Shown: positions 9,863-22,471 of the stretch, piece by piece
Position numbering within the stretch: the first letter of the stretch is position 1
How the letters are laid out: each line of letters begins with the position of its first letter
Assembly: GCA_947579605.1 (NCBI GenBank)
Contig: OX388305.1
Location: forward strand, 25,433,542-25,497,541
Direction: 5' to 3'
DNA length: 64,000 bases
Source: Athripsodes cinereus
Lineage: Eukaryota > Arthropoda > Insecta > Trichoptera > Leptoceridae
The notes under the pieces: generated by a model
Database searches by the model: none
Told to the model about the DNA's origin: nothing
Seen by the model: the letters and a program-made list of their open reading frames with translations, nothing else
Made by a program: the position numbers and the translations under genes

Positions 9863-12069
9863 TATTAAGTTCATTATTAACACCTTATCCGTGATTTGAT
9901 GAATATGAGTCAGTCTATTTATCACATAAAGTAAGAATGGTGTATCTATTGTGTACGAGTGGTGTATGTATCTAGTTCCTTTCATTTTGACAGTAAATTC
10001 AGATGATATGAATATTAAATACTATGATCATGTGGATATAATATTATGTTCTTACATTCAATGTACATTACACAACCAGAAGCTTATTCATTCTAGGTAT
10101 TATACGAATATTGTGAATATTTTTTACAAAATTTTCAATATAAATTGTTATCTATTGATGCTAATAAATATTTAGGCAAGTGGGTACCTACAACATCTCT
10201 TTGCTTTTTCCTTTGTGCGATTTAGTTTATTTCAACTTAATAATCATGCATAAACACACATTGGTATACATAAAAGTGTAAGAACACATGTTTTACAAAA
10301 GTATTTAATTAAAGGTGTTATCACAATATCTAATTATTAGGTTCTACCTAACATCAAACAACTTTCTACTATAGAATTTATCGTTGGTATTAAATACGTA
10401 CCATACCACATACAATATGATACATAGCATGCGAGTATAATAATTGATATCAAGGTCACATTTGGCGTATAAAACGGAATCACTTCCGTTGGACACTAGC
10501 TATAATATAAGGCTATATACATTATACATATTTACATAGATAAAACGTATTATTTTGATTACCTACCCACTGACATACCTATAACCAAGATTGGCAATTC
10601 ACAATATTATCTACACAGTACACACTATCTTAAAAGTTATCATTACCCATGTAGGTAAGGTAATATTTACTTACGATATAATTTACATTAGGTACAATGG
10701 GCTTAATTGTAAATTTTCACTTATAACTACTTTTGTGCCGGTAATTAAAAATAAGTTTAAATCGATTAAGATATTTGTTTTATCTTTGGTACTCTTCTCG
10801 TATATTTAAATATTGATTGGTTGATCAAGTTTTAGATTTATTTATTAATAAATAAATTCATTTTAATCACCTCGTAAACTCAATACGATATACATCATGA
10901 AATATAAAAAAATACTTATAGGTACTTTGATGTATGGATGAAGGCAAATATGTAGGTACAAATAAATAATATTGAAAATTAATCTATTGAATAAAATAAA
11001 ACACTATCTTACAAATATTTCTAATGTTGAAAATTGCGAAATGTTTTTTGCCATGTAGTATATCTACCCATATCATCTTGATTTTGAGTGCAAGGTAGGC
11101 ATCTACCAAACAAATTATAAATCAATCAACATATGTACCTATTTAGTTAAATTTAATTTCGTAAATTCGTTATATTATATATCTGACGTTAAATAGGACA
11201 AAAAGGTAACCTACATTTGCTTTATTTTATTTATTTATTTCAATAAACGAGTTTACTGCCTTTTACAAAACATAAAATAATACAATTATACAATACTGTG
11301 CATCATAATTGCCGTAAGGATGACGAATCATCACTCAATAGTAGAAGTAGTGTACTGTATTAGTTTAGTACTTGTATCAAAGTTAGCATCTCATATTGAA
11401 TACGTCTACATATGTGTAGGTACTGTGTAGGTCAGACGCTAGTTGACCCCATGACATGACTACTACCTACTTATATTATTACTAATATCATTACTAACTT
11501 AATGATGAACAGTTTAATAATACTAAATACCTATGGCAGGTACTATAATGTCAATGATACATTAATCAATTCATGCTGAGTTGCAATTACATATTATTAT
11601 AATTATTATAGACAATACGCCGCTAAACATCAATACGATGACTCTACTTTGTCCATTCCATAACTCAACAAGTAGAAATGTGTTATAGGTATTCGAGAAA
11701 TTGCATTTTTTCATTTCAGCGATGAAGTAGGTACCTACGTGTATTTTTTATTGGTACCAAAAGGACGATCTGCATGCTTATGGTGTTTTGCTATTCTACT
11801 ATAGTTAGCACATTTACGGGACAAACAGAGAGAGAGGTGTAATACCTAAAAATCGATGAATACATGAATACGAAATATATTATTAATTATTATTGGTACA
11901 TGATGCGATTATTATAGGTACTATCAATAATCAAATGCATCAGAAACGATATGCACCGCTACTACAAGGTAAAGGGTTTATTATCTAGCATAAAAAAATA
12001 TACCTTATACCATTTTAAAAAAAATATCTTACCATATTTTGAACTGGATTAATTTTATTTTAAAAATAA
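9863..12069. other. AT-rich stretch, no gene recognised
   Basis: The stretch holds many TAGGTACCTA-like words and small open frames of low-complexity composition. Only one repeat was recognised, a family F tail at 11220-11300. Confidence 0.4.
11220..11300 (-). mobile_element. Family F non-LTR 3' tail
   Basis: TTTATTTATTTATTTCAATAAACGAGTTTACTGCCTTTTACAAA is split here as TTTATTTATTTATTT, CAATAAACGAG and CTGCCTTTTACAAA. This is the clearest copy of the family F tail in the window, read on the minus strand as a 3' UTR ending in an A/T tetranucleotide run. Confidence 0.5.
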
Positions 12070-12160
12070 AAGATATATCTGGGTTTTGTTATAAACCCAA
12101 ATACAACCTAATACACCTTTCACACTAAGCTAAAAGCTTGTGCCGTGAAAGGGGAGTTTG
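12070..12160 (-). mobile_element. SINE-A fragment (3' body only)
   Basis: The body words ATCTGGGTTTTGTTATAAAC, AAGCTAAAAGCTTGTGCCG and GAAAGGGGAGTTTG are present. The match stops at 12160 just before the tRNA-like head, which is replaced by a T-rich run. 5'-truncated copy on the minus strand. Confidence 0.8.
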
Positions 12161-12250
12161 TTTTTTTTTATTTTTTATTTTATTTTTATTTTTTTATTTT
12201 AACAAATAAACAGCTTACTTCTTTTACAAACTTAAACATTACCTATACAT
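12161..12250 (-). mobile_element. Family F non-LTR 3' tail inserted against SINE-A
   Basis: A long T/A run (TTTTATTTT repeats) is followed by AACAAATAAACAGC and CTTCTTTTACAAAC, as in other family F copies. Its position at the exact point where SINE-A breaks off suggests it interrupted or truncated that copy. Confidence 0.4.
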
Positions 12251-12999
12251 AGCGTGATAAGAAACAAATTTTATGTATAAGAACAATATTAAACATTTAT
12301 ATAAATACAAACACAAAAGATAAACTATATTACATTTGCAAGAGATGAATAAAAAAAAATACACAATCCTTATTTACCTACTTCGAAAGATAGATAAATT
12401 TTTACGATAAATAATTTGTAGATTATAGCGTTACTATTGAAATACTGTACTGTCAAAGTTCCTCGAAATAGTAAAAGACTTTAGAGGAAGTTTATTATAA
12501 ACACAATGGTCCCTCGTATCAAATAGTACAAGGATATGAAGACGTTTTACCAATAGACAATCTTTAAAAAACCATAAACATGGTATATAATTTTATTGTT
12601 TTTTCATTGCATTAATATTCCTTGAATGGAATTTAGTGATACAACTTCCTAACACATTCACCAAATTATTTATATGATTGTTTCGGATGTAAAAGATTGT
12701 TTCAGAATTTAAATTATGAAACTAACAAAAAACATTATCACTGAATATGTAAAATATGTACCTACCTTGAGAAAACAATTATTTATTCTAATACAGTGTA
12801 ATAAAAATTTATTACAGGTAGATATGTATTAGATATTTCAAATAAAATAACACAATACTAAACTCTATGCGATTAAAATCACAGTTTGTATTTCAAGTTA
12901 TGCTCTTTTTGATAGCTTCTTTTTTTTTGAAGACCCGTTGCAGCTTGTACCTATTATGCTTCTTTTACTATGCATTACCTACTATTATGCTTCTTTTAC

Positions 13000-13596
13000 A
13001 TTCGTGTACTTGGGCAGCAGAATAAACCAGGATGGACGCTCCAAATCGGAAATTGTGAGCAGAATAAACCAGGCAAGGATTGCCTTTAACAAAAAATCGA
13101 AGATATTGGAATCCCCAAATATTGATTTAAGCGTAAGGAAGAACCTTACTAAAGCCTTTGTATGGAGCATTCTGTTTTATGGTTGTGAGACGTGGACCAT
13201 CAGCAAGAGTGAAAGCGGACGGTTGGCGGCCTTTGAGATGTGGTGCTACAGATGCATGCTTAAGATCCATTGGTCGGAACACGTCGAAAACGAAGAAGTA
13301 TTAACCAGGGTAGGGGAAAAAAGGCAACTTCTTAAGAGACTCGGCCAACAACGAGCTGGATTGGCCACAACATCAGGCACCCAGGACTACTCATCGCCAT
13401 CGCGGAGGGTAAGACCGAGGGGACAAATGGCAGAGGCCGACCAAGAGACGCGTATATGGACCAACTGAAGAGAGACATGAACTGTGGCTCATACGTAGAG
13501 CTGAAAAGACTGGCTGAGAATAGAGACGAATGGAGAAGAAAAACTAAACTCGTTGCAGACCAATCCAATGGATTGTAACTTATTATATACGTACTA
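13000..13596 (+). pseudogene. RTE copy, 5'-truncated and frameshifted
   Basis: From 13000 the sequence is highly similar to the C-terminal third of the 22.5 kb RTE. It starts inside FVYLGSRINQDGRSK, runs through ARIAFNKKSKILESPNIDL, YGCETWTISKSESG and WSEHVENEEVLTRVGEK. Near 13353 four bases present in the 22.5 kb copy (CAACGAGCTAACTGG versus CAACGAGCTGG here) are missing. This shifts the frame and ends the open frame at 13468, although nucleotide similarity continues to the GGATTGTAACT 3' end at about 13580. Just upstream, a 17-18 bp word (TATTATGCTTCTTTTAC) occurs twice, 12954 and 12983. Confidence 0.85.
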
Positions 13597-13599
13597 TGC

Positions 13600-15070
13600 A
13601 TGTATATACTATGCATGCAGCATGATTATGGAATTGTTTACCTTTATTAGTTATAGTTAGGATTGATCCCACAATTTCCACATCCCAATAATCCTTTTTA
13701 AATCCATTACAACCCTTCCCCTCCTTATCCTTTATTGTAAATGTATGTTTTTATTTGTATCTAATTTTATTTATCTATTTTATTATAATTATTTTTTATT
13801 TACTAGGTACTTATATTTAAAAAAAATAATCACATGATATCAATAAAGTAGAAGATTAATAATACCTATATGTTAAAGGAAAACAGTTATCATGTAATAA
13901 AAATACAAATCGTCCTTTCCATTCCAATAAAAGATAAGATATCCAGGATAGGTGGCACATCTCATCCTTATCGCTAAAGCAAATCAACACCATTTTGACT
14001 CATCTTAGTTTAAAAAAGTGTTGACAATAATTAATAACAATGATCCACATTTATTTTTTACATTAATTTCATTTATTAACAACTACGTAATTCTGTTTAA
14101 AAAAAAACTTTAAAAAGCCATACTAAAAAAATGACGTCTCGTGACATAGGATAGTTTCGCTTTGATGTACAGATATAGTAACTTTGTATAATTTTACTGG
14201 TGATGGATTATATTGTGTTGATTAAACACATCAATCATAAGTAGAAAACATGTTGATTGTATGTTGTTTTTTTTATATACATATTATGTTGTTTGCATGT
14301 CAACACCCGTAGAGATCTAATGATATCGATAAATAATATCATTCAACTTAATACTTGAATCTTAATTACCAAACATAGGCAACTGTAATGTATTTATATC
14401 AAGAAAATAGTAATTATTATACTCACACATAGAGGAATCATAATTAATCATTGTTATAAAAGGAAGTCGTATAGAAAAAGAAATTAGTGTTATTTTATGA
14501 TAACAAAATGCTTACTAAGCAGTTAAAAAAGAGTGCGTTCCTTTTTATTTTAGTTAATGTTATAAAAATGGTTCAATTAATATGATGAGAATTTGTCCAA
14601 TTATTCGCTATCATAATTTCAAAATGCAGTGTCATATAAATATTATTATTTGTCTACATGTATATAAATATATCAATTTAAATTTTGTGGTCACAATTAT
14701 TTTATTTATTTTATCAACTCATTTTAAAATATTTACATGAACGTGGAGTCCCGGCAAAGAATAGGGTTCCCACTCTTTACTAGAAGCTCATAGTCCCTTT
14801 ACACGAGCCTGATGATAATAAGGGGGAAAATTTATTCTCCAACTTATTACCATAAGTTGACAATATTGACACTATAAAATTAGATTTATTTAGTGTACAT
14901 TTTGCCCACAAGCGATCATCACAAGATGTGTTAACTAAATAGATCTATAAAATCTTCGGTTAATAAGTGCGTGATCATACATTCTATTCCAGCAAAAAAG
15001 TAATTATTTATATAGTTCTGCCTATCTACATTTTTAAACGAACCTTACGAAAAAATGTTCTAAATCTGAA
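13600..15070. other. AT-rich stretch, no gene recognised
   Basis: Nothing coding was seen. Around 14740-14820 a GTGGAGTCCCGGCAAAGAAT word resembles the head of family B (GTGGAGCACCCGGTAAAGAAT at 55.6 kb), so a degraded family B head may lie there. Confidence 0.4.
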
Positions 15071-15076
15071 ACTTAC

Positions 15077-15221
15077 CTGTGTGGAAGTGTCGCTGAGAGA
15101 TGTGTATGAAGGAGCTCTACTGTGTAGAGGCTCAGCAAGACTACACAATGAGGCAGTCGAGCTGAGACTCACAGAATCCGCCCTAGAACGCTGCGGGGAC
15201 ACTTGGACGTGTTTTAACATT
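15077..15221 (-). CDS. Candidate host-gene exon, serine-rich, gene unknown
   Basis: On the minus strand a 145-bp block of markedly higher GC than its surroundings is bounded by a strong acceptor (CTACTTTCTTTCAG) and a consensus donor (CACACAG then GTAAGT). One frame is open across the whole block: one base completing a split codon, then 48 complete codons, ending on a codon boundary (intron phases 2 and 0). The peptide starts MLKHVQVSPQRSRADSVSLS and continues with STASLCSLAEPLHSRAPSYT and SLSDTSTQ. It is Ser/Thr-rich, probably disordered, with an R-x-R-x-x-S pattern (RSRADS) of the kind basophilic kinases use. The other minus frames have stops. The plus strand is also open but lacks splice signals. 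I do not recognise the protein. The ATG is probably internal, not a start. Confidence 0.55.
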
Positions 15222-15325
15222 CTGAAAGAAAGTAGATAAAAATTATTACATATATACTCGTATGTATTGTAAAATTACTGGAAACTATACCAAACTTATA
15301 AATTAACATGAAATAAGTTTGTAAC

Positions 15326-15488
15326 TGAGTTAGTCCGTAGCCTGGAGTTTAATTCTTGGCCTTATGCACAAGACGTGTGCGATTCAATCCCAGATGCCGA
15401 CAAACTCCCCTTCTACGGCACAGGCTTTGACTTATTCTGTATTTGGCTTCATAACAAAAACTCAGATAGGTACATATTTTTTAAAAAA
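15326..15488 (+). mobile_element. SINE-A copy, diverged
   Basis: GAGTTAGTCCGTAGCCTGGAG, a degraded B box (CGATTCAATCCC), GACAAACTCCCCTTCTACGG and a shortened body ending AACAAAAACTCAGATA. The AGTAGCTTACTGTG block is partly deleted. It is older than the 5.3, 35.7 and 63.6 kb copies. Confidence 0.75.
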
Positions 15489-16564
15489 GTTTTTACCTGA
15501 ATAATAATTATATCACATGAATATTATAGGTACGTAGGTATAATCTAAAAATGTGTCAGTTTTTAGTTTGAAGGATATTATTTTCTCGAAGGAAAAAGGA
15601 CACGAATAACTTTACTACTAGTAAATTATTCATGTCTTTCCACGAAATGAATTAAATTTTATCGAGGATATGAAATTCACAAGTCTACAAGTTATTTTGA
15701 TTGCGACAAAGATAATCAAAATCCTCAACTAAATTATCGTAAAAGTGATGCAACTACAGTATAAAATATTATATTGGATGTATGTAGGTATATAAAATAT
15801 TATTTTAATTTCGAAATGATGTAAAATTAGCTGCCTTAATAAGGATGCGTAAATTGTTTTAAAATTGATAAAGTTACTTAAGAGCGTCATTATTTTAATA
15901 TTAAAATAAATTTAAATTCACTACATGACCATTCTTATGGCATGCAAAACATTTTATATTTGTTTATTTATTTATTGGTACTAGCGTAGGTAAACATATT
16001 GTGTAATAATCGCATCAAATTATCACAATGATTTCGATTTCGATATACCCTATGCTACTCGTCTACAACTATGATATTAACTTTATATTTTTACCTACAT
16101 AATATGCACATAGGTACTTATATAAATTGACACAATGCATATTATTTAATAACATGTTCGTAAGTATTGTAAGTTACAAAAGATCAGAGGAAATAATGGT
16201 GGATATAGGTAGCTACATAAATATTACAACTATTGAGACATTATGTTATTCGTATGTTGAGAAATATTTTGATAGAAATTGCAAATGATATTTTTGTGTA
16301 ATAAGAAATGACATGTGAAATATGGTACGTGTAATGATGATAAGTGATTCGCAAATTGCCGCTAATTCTGTATGCAATTTATAATTTATTTATATTTACA
16401 TAGGTACGAGTATTGTTTAATAATGAGATTTTTCTTGCGATGCATAAAATAATAATTGAATATTACACAAACAGAAAAAGATGAATCTCATATTATTATT
16501 TCCAAATCACCACATAATATTATTACAATCTGTTTATTACATAACATTTATAACTTATCACAGC
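15489..16564. other. AT-rich stretch, nothing recognised
   Basis: Background AT-rich DNA with GTAGGTA-type words. No shared repeat or coding signal was seen. Confidence 0.4.
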
Positions 16565-16700
16565 ATTTCCCACAATTGGGTTAGCCGGTAGATTAATCAT
16601 TACATGCAGATTGTGCTTATTCTCTATGCCAATAAAAAATAAGATGTCAGGATGGGTTGACTACCTCATCTCCGAATTGTAGACTGAAAAATGATTTATA
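16565..16700 (-). mobile_element. Family B copy, minus strand
   Basis: The plus strand shows TTTCCCACAATTGGGTTAGC, ATTACATGCAGATTGTG, CCAATAAAAAATAAGATG and TCAGGATGGGTTGACTACCT. These are the reverse complement of the family B core. Its 5' part continues into the 93-bp tandem array that follows. Confidence 0.7.
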
Positions 16701-17072
16701 TGTAAGTGATGTTTAACGCACATCTGTGTTTTGCAGGACACTCGAACTTACACATGTGGAAATGATGTGATAGATTATTGTATAGATAGATTATGTAAGT
16801 GATGTTTTACGCACATCTGTATTTTGCAGGACACTCGAACTTACACATGTGGAAATGATGTGATAGATTATTGTATAGATAGATTATGTAAGTGATGTTT
16901 TACGCACATCTGTATTTTGCAGGACACTCGAACTTACACATGTGGAAATGATGTGATAGATTATTGTATAGATAGATTATGTAAGTGATGTTTTACGCAC
17001 ATCTGTATTTTACAGGACACTCGAACTTACACATGTGGAAATGATGTGATAGATTATTGTATAGATAGATTA
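16701..17072. repeat. 93-bp tandem array, four copies
   Basis: Units start at 16701, 16794, 16887 and 16980, each beginning TGTAAGTGATGTTT(A/T)ACGCAC and ending ATTGTATAGATAGATTA. Units differ at very few positions (for example GTGTTTTGC, GTATTTTGC, GTATTTTAC). The unit contains GACACTCGAACTTAC, similar to the GTAAGTTTTCGAGTGTCCTG word in the family B head at 55.6 kb (reverse complement). The array is therefore probably an expansion of the head of a family B element. Confidence 0.9.
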
Positions 17073-17221
17073 ATTATAATTATTTTTTTTGGTATTTATG
17101 ATTTGCTTACTGAAAAAATATTGATGTTTAAAAATTGGTGTTACCAATAACGCGTGTTGTACATCCCTAACAATAATTGTTATTTATCTACGTGTTTATT
17201 AAGAGCTTAATTTTATTTTTA

Positions 17222-17393
17222 ATAAAAAAAAGAATTATCTAGATTTTTGTTATAAACTAAAATACTTACAACTTTACACACCTTTCGTAGTAAGCTAAAG
17301 GTTTGTGTCGTGATAGGGGAGTTTGCCGACATCTGGGATCGAACTGCGCACCTCTTGTGCACGAGGCTGAGACTCTAGGCTACCGATGAACTC
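17222..17393 (-). mobile_element. SINE-A copy
   Basis: The plus strand carries the reverse complement of the whole SINE-A: an A/T-rich start, AGATTTTTGTTATAAAC, GTAGTAAGCTAAAGG, GGGGAGTTTGCCGACATCTG, the B-box complement GGGATCGAACTGC and GGCTACCGATGAACTC. Moderately diverged. Confidence 0.8.
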
Positions 17394-19643
17394 AATATAT
17401 TTAAATATGAACCAAAATATTATACTCTATCCATGTAGGTTGTATTAATCATGAAAACTTATGGATCTTCTCTTAATCATACCAACCTCTTTATCATTTA
17501 TGTAATGTATAAATAGTACCTATGATTAATAGTTTAAGAAAATATCAAGGTAGGTACTAAGAATAAGTAGAGATCATCTCTGTAACTTTTGAGAAAAAGA
17601 ATCTTTCTTCTAAGAAAAAATAAAAGCTTAACATATTAAAAAAAAACTTCTAAAAATAATACATGTGTGCATTTCTCACGACCAAACGCAGAAGCCGATA
17701 AGAATTCATAGAAGTTGTAAATAACGTGTTGGTTATAAAACGTTCGTCCTTTTTCCTGAAGACTTGTATCCTACTAAGAATTTGTAACCAGGATATTATA
17801 GAACTCTTGGCATTGTACACTTGCATCACTACAGGGGTCTGAATTTAAAAACTAATCAGCTTCACAATACACCTACAAAGTTAAGGCGTTACCATATTAT
17901 TCTGAATAATATTATTTATACGTTCATATCACGCATCTCATTACAGAATGAATGCTCCTATTGAGGGTATTAAATTATTAATAATGAATGAACAACGATT
18001 GTCAAAATAGAAGGAGAATCAAACAACGTAGCTACCTAATATTGATATGAAATTCCAGGGTAGGTACATATTATTTAAATTTTATTTTATTTATTCTTTA
18101 CTTATATTGATCACAATCCTACATACAATTAAGTATACTTATAAAAAATAATTTAGAAATACATATTAGACAAATATGAATGGCATGCATCATAACTAAT
18201 TTTTTTTTGGTATCGTAGCGTAGGTATTACTAGAATGAAAATACGGAGGTACTAATAGAATGAATAAGCAAAACTATCAATATATTAAAACATTAAGATA
18301 AATCAAGATTTAAAGTTAACAAAATATAAGTCCCCAGACTTCTAAGGTATCCTTCAATTAAATCCTAGTGAATTTGGAAATATATATTCACACAATATAC
18401 CTACATAACGTGAGTGATAATAAAATTACATATGGCGCGATGATTAACACTTCGAAACTAAATGTAATTAAAGACGTCAATATTATAGCTTACTCATAGA
18501 ATCATCATCCATAAAGGATATTTAAAGTAATTATGCGCAAATATACAAACCTGATTGCTTATCAGAAAAATCCAGTTAAAACTTATTCCTTTTTTGACTC
18601 AAAAAATATAGCAAATATCCTTACAGAATTTTGCCATATTGACAATATAAAATAGTGCCACAAGTTTTAAAACATTAAAATTTAAAAAATAGATTTGAAT
18701 CACTTTGTCACGTTATTCCAAATTCAAATATTTTTGTCTTAATTTACACAGGATGTAAAATACACAATAATCAAAAAAATCACAGGAAAAAATACAATGA
18801 TAAAACACAAACACTATTTATTTATATCACTTTTTTCTGTTAAAATGTCATAAAAATTCTGATACGCAAAAAACAGGATATAAAAGTTTAACAATATTTT
18901 TATAAGAAATGTCAACACTCAAATTTAATGTGCGTTTGACGTTTGCCGCGATTTAAATTTCGAACGAAAAAAATTGAAACGACTGACGCAACCACACCAA
19001 GCGAAGAATCGAATACCAATAAAAGGCGCGCTATTAAAATTGAACATACAGACGTTAGTAGCGAAACAATTTACCACAAGACAATGCAACTACGAGGGGC
19101 TGTTCACAAAAAGTTGTACATTATTCATAGGTGTGATGAAATATTTATATAGTTAACAGTTTAATACTTTTGATGCTAGGGATTTTTATTAAAATAGTCG
19201 ATATACGGTAGTATCATGACGTTTCAGATAAATAAGGTGCATTTTAGTAAATAACCAGTAGGTAATTTAGCTGACATCTCCCGTCATATTCACAGTCACA
19301 CGGTGTCATTTGAGAATGGAGTAAACCGAAGATTTTACAAAAGTACTAAGCCTCTGGAATCCGGTTCACAGACTGCATTGTTTTTTTTTTATGTTCAAAT
19401 GTCCTGCGGTTTCTTTCATGAAGAACCGAAGCCTCATTTTTCTGTAGGCAACTAAAATAGGAATACAGTATAACGATTTGTGGGTAGGTCTAGGTAGGTA
19501 TTATATTAGGTAATATTAATCCACCCACCGATCTTGTGGGAATCCATAGGTACGATAGATTATTATTTTCTCCCCATATCAATCTAATTAAAATTATTTC
19601 ACTGACTTGTTGGCGCTACTGATCTCGTCCAGCATATTAGCGG
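17394..19643. other. AT-rich stretch, no gene recognised
   Basis: Small open frames at 18943-19156 have no recognisable product. A short word AAGTCCCCAGACTTCT at 18329-18360 recurs at 29.57 kb with GGTATCCT after it, so a small repeat fragment sits there. Confidence 0.4.
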
Positions 19644-19800
19644 ATGTTCTTGCATATTTATTTGTTTATTTTATTCTTCACTATACATTGGTTGCAATAT
19701 TACAAAATAAAACAGTGTCATATAAATATCAGTTATACAGTTCAATGTACAGAGGGCGAGTTTATCTCTAAAATGCGATGCCTTCCAACTAACCCGGTTA
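19644..19800 (-). mobile_element. Family D non-LTR 3' tail
   Basis: The plus strand reads TTATTTTATTCTTCACTATA, CATTGGTTGCAATATTACA, AAACAGTGTCATA, CAATGTACAGAGGGCGAG and GATGCCTTCCAACTAACCC. This matches the copies at 46.1 and 58.0 kb almost word for word. It represents the 3' UTR and tail of a minus-strand non-LTR element with the ORF missing. Confidence 0.7.
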
Positions 19801-20035
19801 TTAAAATTAAAACAACAAAAAAAACTATTTTCGATCTACCTAATTTCTTTTCTACATTTTTTCACATACTTAATATCAGAAGGTACCTACCTAAATAAAA
19901 AGGCATGCACCTATGTATATCCATAGGCAGAAGGTCCGAATTTCTAACATCACAGAATCTTCCGTAAGATTTAAGATCTATATTTTAATAACACAATTTA
20001 TAATATAACGTTTTTTCCAATTATAAGATGATAGA

Positions 20036-20185
20036 ATAAATTCAGCGACGAGGTATGTCACCCATCCTCAATGTCTTATTTTTATTAGCACGGAGAGGAC
20101 AACTTGCATGGTCATGACATGCAGTTATTCCGCTGACTTCCCTACATGTAGGTATATATAGCCATGGTATGAGTGAATAAATGAA
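20036..20185 (+). mobile_element. Family B copy, diverged
   Basis: AAATTCAGCGACGAGGTATG, CACCCATCCTCAATGTCTTA, GCACGGAGAGGACAACTTGC and a degraded CCTACATGTAGG...GCCATGGTATGA end followed by GAATAAATGAATAA instead of TAG repeats. Confidence 0.7.
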
Positions 20186-20189
20186 TAAT

Positions 20190-22195
20190 CACAGGTATTC
20201 AGTATTCACCTCTGATTATTTAGGTTGGCCTTTTAGCGAACGGGAAATCTGCCCGATTTGATGGCATTTTTCCATACTTACCTACTTTACCCATATTTAA
20301 GAATTATTTTTGCATACTTCGTATTGTAAAACCTAGGGGTAGGGTGCACCTCTAGCGTCGTAGTATAGAAAATTCAAACGTGTATCACTTTCGTCGTTTT
20401 GTACTGTAGTAGGTAACAATTTAATTGTCACATTTAAATTGAACTACAAACCTATCTTATTTCTAAGTTTAATACGTGGCTTAATTACTGTGATTTCAAT
20501 TTGATGTAAACTTGCTCTAATTAAATATCACATATATGCCTATGTATAGGCTACACACATCTCACATGAGTAGATATATTATATTAATTAGTTTTATTAT
20601 ATTTATTAAAGTGTAGTGCAAAAGTTAATAGTTATGTAGGTATATATTGTAATACTATTAAGAGTTTAATATGCGTGATTACTGATTAGATAACTAGAAC
20701 TATGTAATATATTTATCATGAGTGTAACATTATAAATATAATATGTTATTAGGTACGGATAGCATTCTTGCATGTTGACAAAATGCTGTGTATATTATTA
20801 TTTGTTTAAACTTTAAACAGTATATTAGTAGCTGTTTATATTTTAACCTTGTATTGACCAGGACATTGTTGAAGTTATATTGTACTACATAAATACCTAT
20901 CATATGTATATGTTATATTTTACACATAGGAATTAAACATATTATTATGTTTTATACTTAGAATTGCTAAACGGAATAACCCCGAATCAATTAATATTCA
21001 CAATAGGTGTTAGGTAGGTATTGCATTTAGTACCTATATAACTACATAATAGGTATCCAATGTGAGTTACTAGGTATTACCTAATATGAACCACAGTGCA
21101 CAACGCAGTAGCAGATTATAGGTATGAGTACTGAGTAGAGCATTTGTCCCCAGTGACCGGATCTTGAGGGCCTATGTTACTGATAATTAAGGAATCAAAT
21201 TGTTAATCTTCTTACATTTGTCATGACGGGATATATTGAAATGAAAGTAGGTACATTATATTATTCTTAGAAGGGCATGCAAAGACAAAAAATTGTAATG
21301 CTAACATTTAAACTCTTTCGTATTAAATTCGTTGATTTACCAATACCGTATTTATTATCAAAGGAATGTAATTTACTAAATCACTCGAAAACGAGTGGAC
21401 GACATTGAGACAAATATGTAGAATAGAATTTATGAAGGAACATCTTTTGAAAATTGTTAGGCTTGCTTGTACTTCATGGCCGTATCAGAAATACTACAAT
21501 CCGAGAGATATAGATATTATTTTTAAGATCCAGAATTTTATTAGTTAGGGAAGTAGGTACGAATATGTCTAAAAGATGAACAGTGCCAAAATCCCAAATA
21601 TTCTCCTTTATAAACTACCTGAAGGACGGTCCCACCAGGAAGATCCCCAAAACGATGGAAGGACAGCTGGCCCTCCGCACCGCTAGAGAACCATCTTGAA
21701 CAGACGTAGGTATGTATCTAGCAAAAGATTAGGGAGAATAACAAAATACATTATCTTTTTCTCTATCCAATTAAGACATTTTCTTCATGTAACCAGCGAA
21801 ATTCAATTGGGAAAACACACTTAAAATTGTGTTTAGTTCATTCAGTTATAGGTAGACATTTACATATTAATAAAATGCTATTTTTTATATCCGCTTGTTA
21901 CCTCTATAGCGGGAAAGTCTTGTTTATATTTTTTTTCGATAAAACACTTACCTATCAATGAATAATTATGTATAGTTCATATTGTGAAACAGATCAATCA
22001 ATTAAATCACAATTAAAAACCGCTCGACATTATGTGCCTGTGTAGTTTATTACTCGTAAAGTTCATAATAATTCTACATAATACACAATAAGAAAAGAAA
22101 GTACCTTGTAACATTAATCGATGCGTCTTTGTAATATGACAAATGTGCATTATTTTGCTCTCATACCTCTGTGATTCATCTCTGAGACAAATAGG
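20190..22195. other. AT-rich stretch, no gene recognised
   Basis: Background with abundant GTAGGTA words. A GC-richer patch at about 21605-21700 (CCCACCAGGAAGATCCCC, GGCCCTCCGCACCGC) has no clear frame and may be a repeat fragment. Confidence 0.4.
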
Positions 22196-22440
22196 CTTGT
22201 GTAGTACATGTACTAGGTACTATTAGGAACTAATTCCCAGTACTGTACTAGAATGAACTATTCCGTATTTTATTCGCTCTTAGTTCTTTTAGTACATTCA
22301 TTCCCAATCGGACAGAACTAAAGTAATGCCGGTGACGTTCGGCATCTCCGCTCGGCGCCACTCGGTTTATGTCCGATCTTTAAACGAGTGCGAGTGAGAT
22401 AGTTGATGTGATGATTCTATAAAGGATAAAGTGCCTTCTC
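22195..22440. repeat. Left flank of a palindromic locus, AGTAC/AGTTC-rich
   Basis: Dense short words AGTAC, GTACT, AGTTC and GAACT (for example TAGTACATGTACTAGGTACT) followed by a GC-rich patch GACGTTCGGCATCTCCGCTC. Similar words, partly inverted, fill 24986-25040 and 25430-25630 on the other side of the RTE insertion. This suggests one AGTAC-rich DNA element that was split by the RTE. Confidence 0.35.
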
Positions 22441-22443
22441 TTT

Positions 22444-22462
22444 TGCTTCTTATTAGTTCTTT
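22444..22462 (+). repeat. Left arm of 19-bp perfect inverted repeat
   Basis: TGCTTCTTATTAGTTCTTT is the exact reverse complement of 24967-24985. With the RTE and one target duplication removed, the two arms would be separated by only about 24 bases, so the empty site was a short hairpin. Confidence 0.9.
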
Positions 22463-22471
22463 TCGTTCTTT

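Noticed and set aside
14967..15239. Plus-strand 90-codon open frame over the candidate exon
   Set aside because: It starts and ends in AT-rich DNA. The GC-rich part coincides exactly with the minus-strand splice-bounded block, which explains it better.
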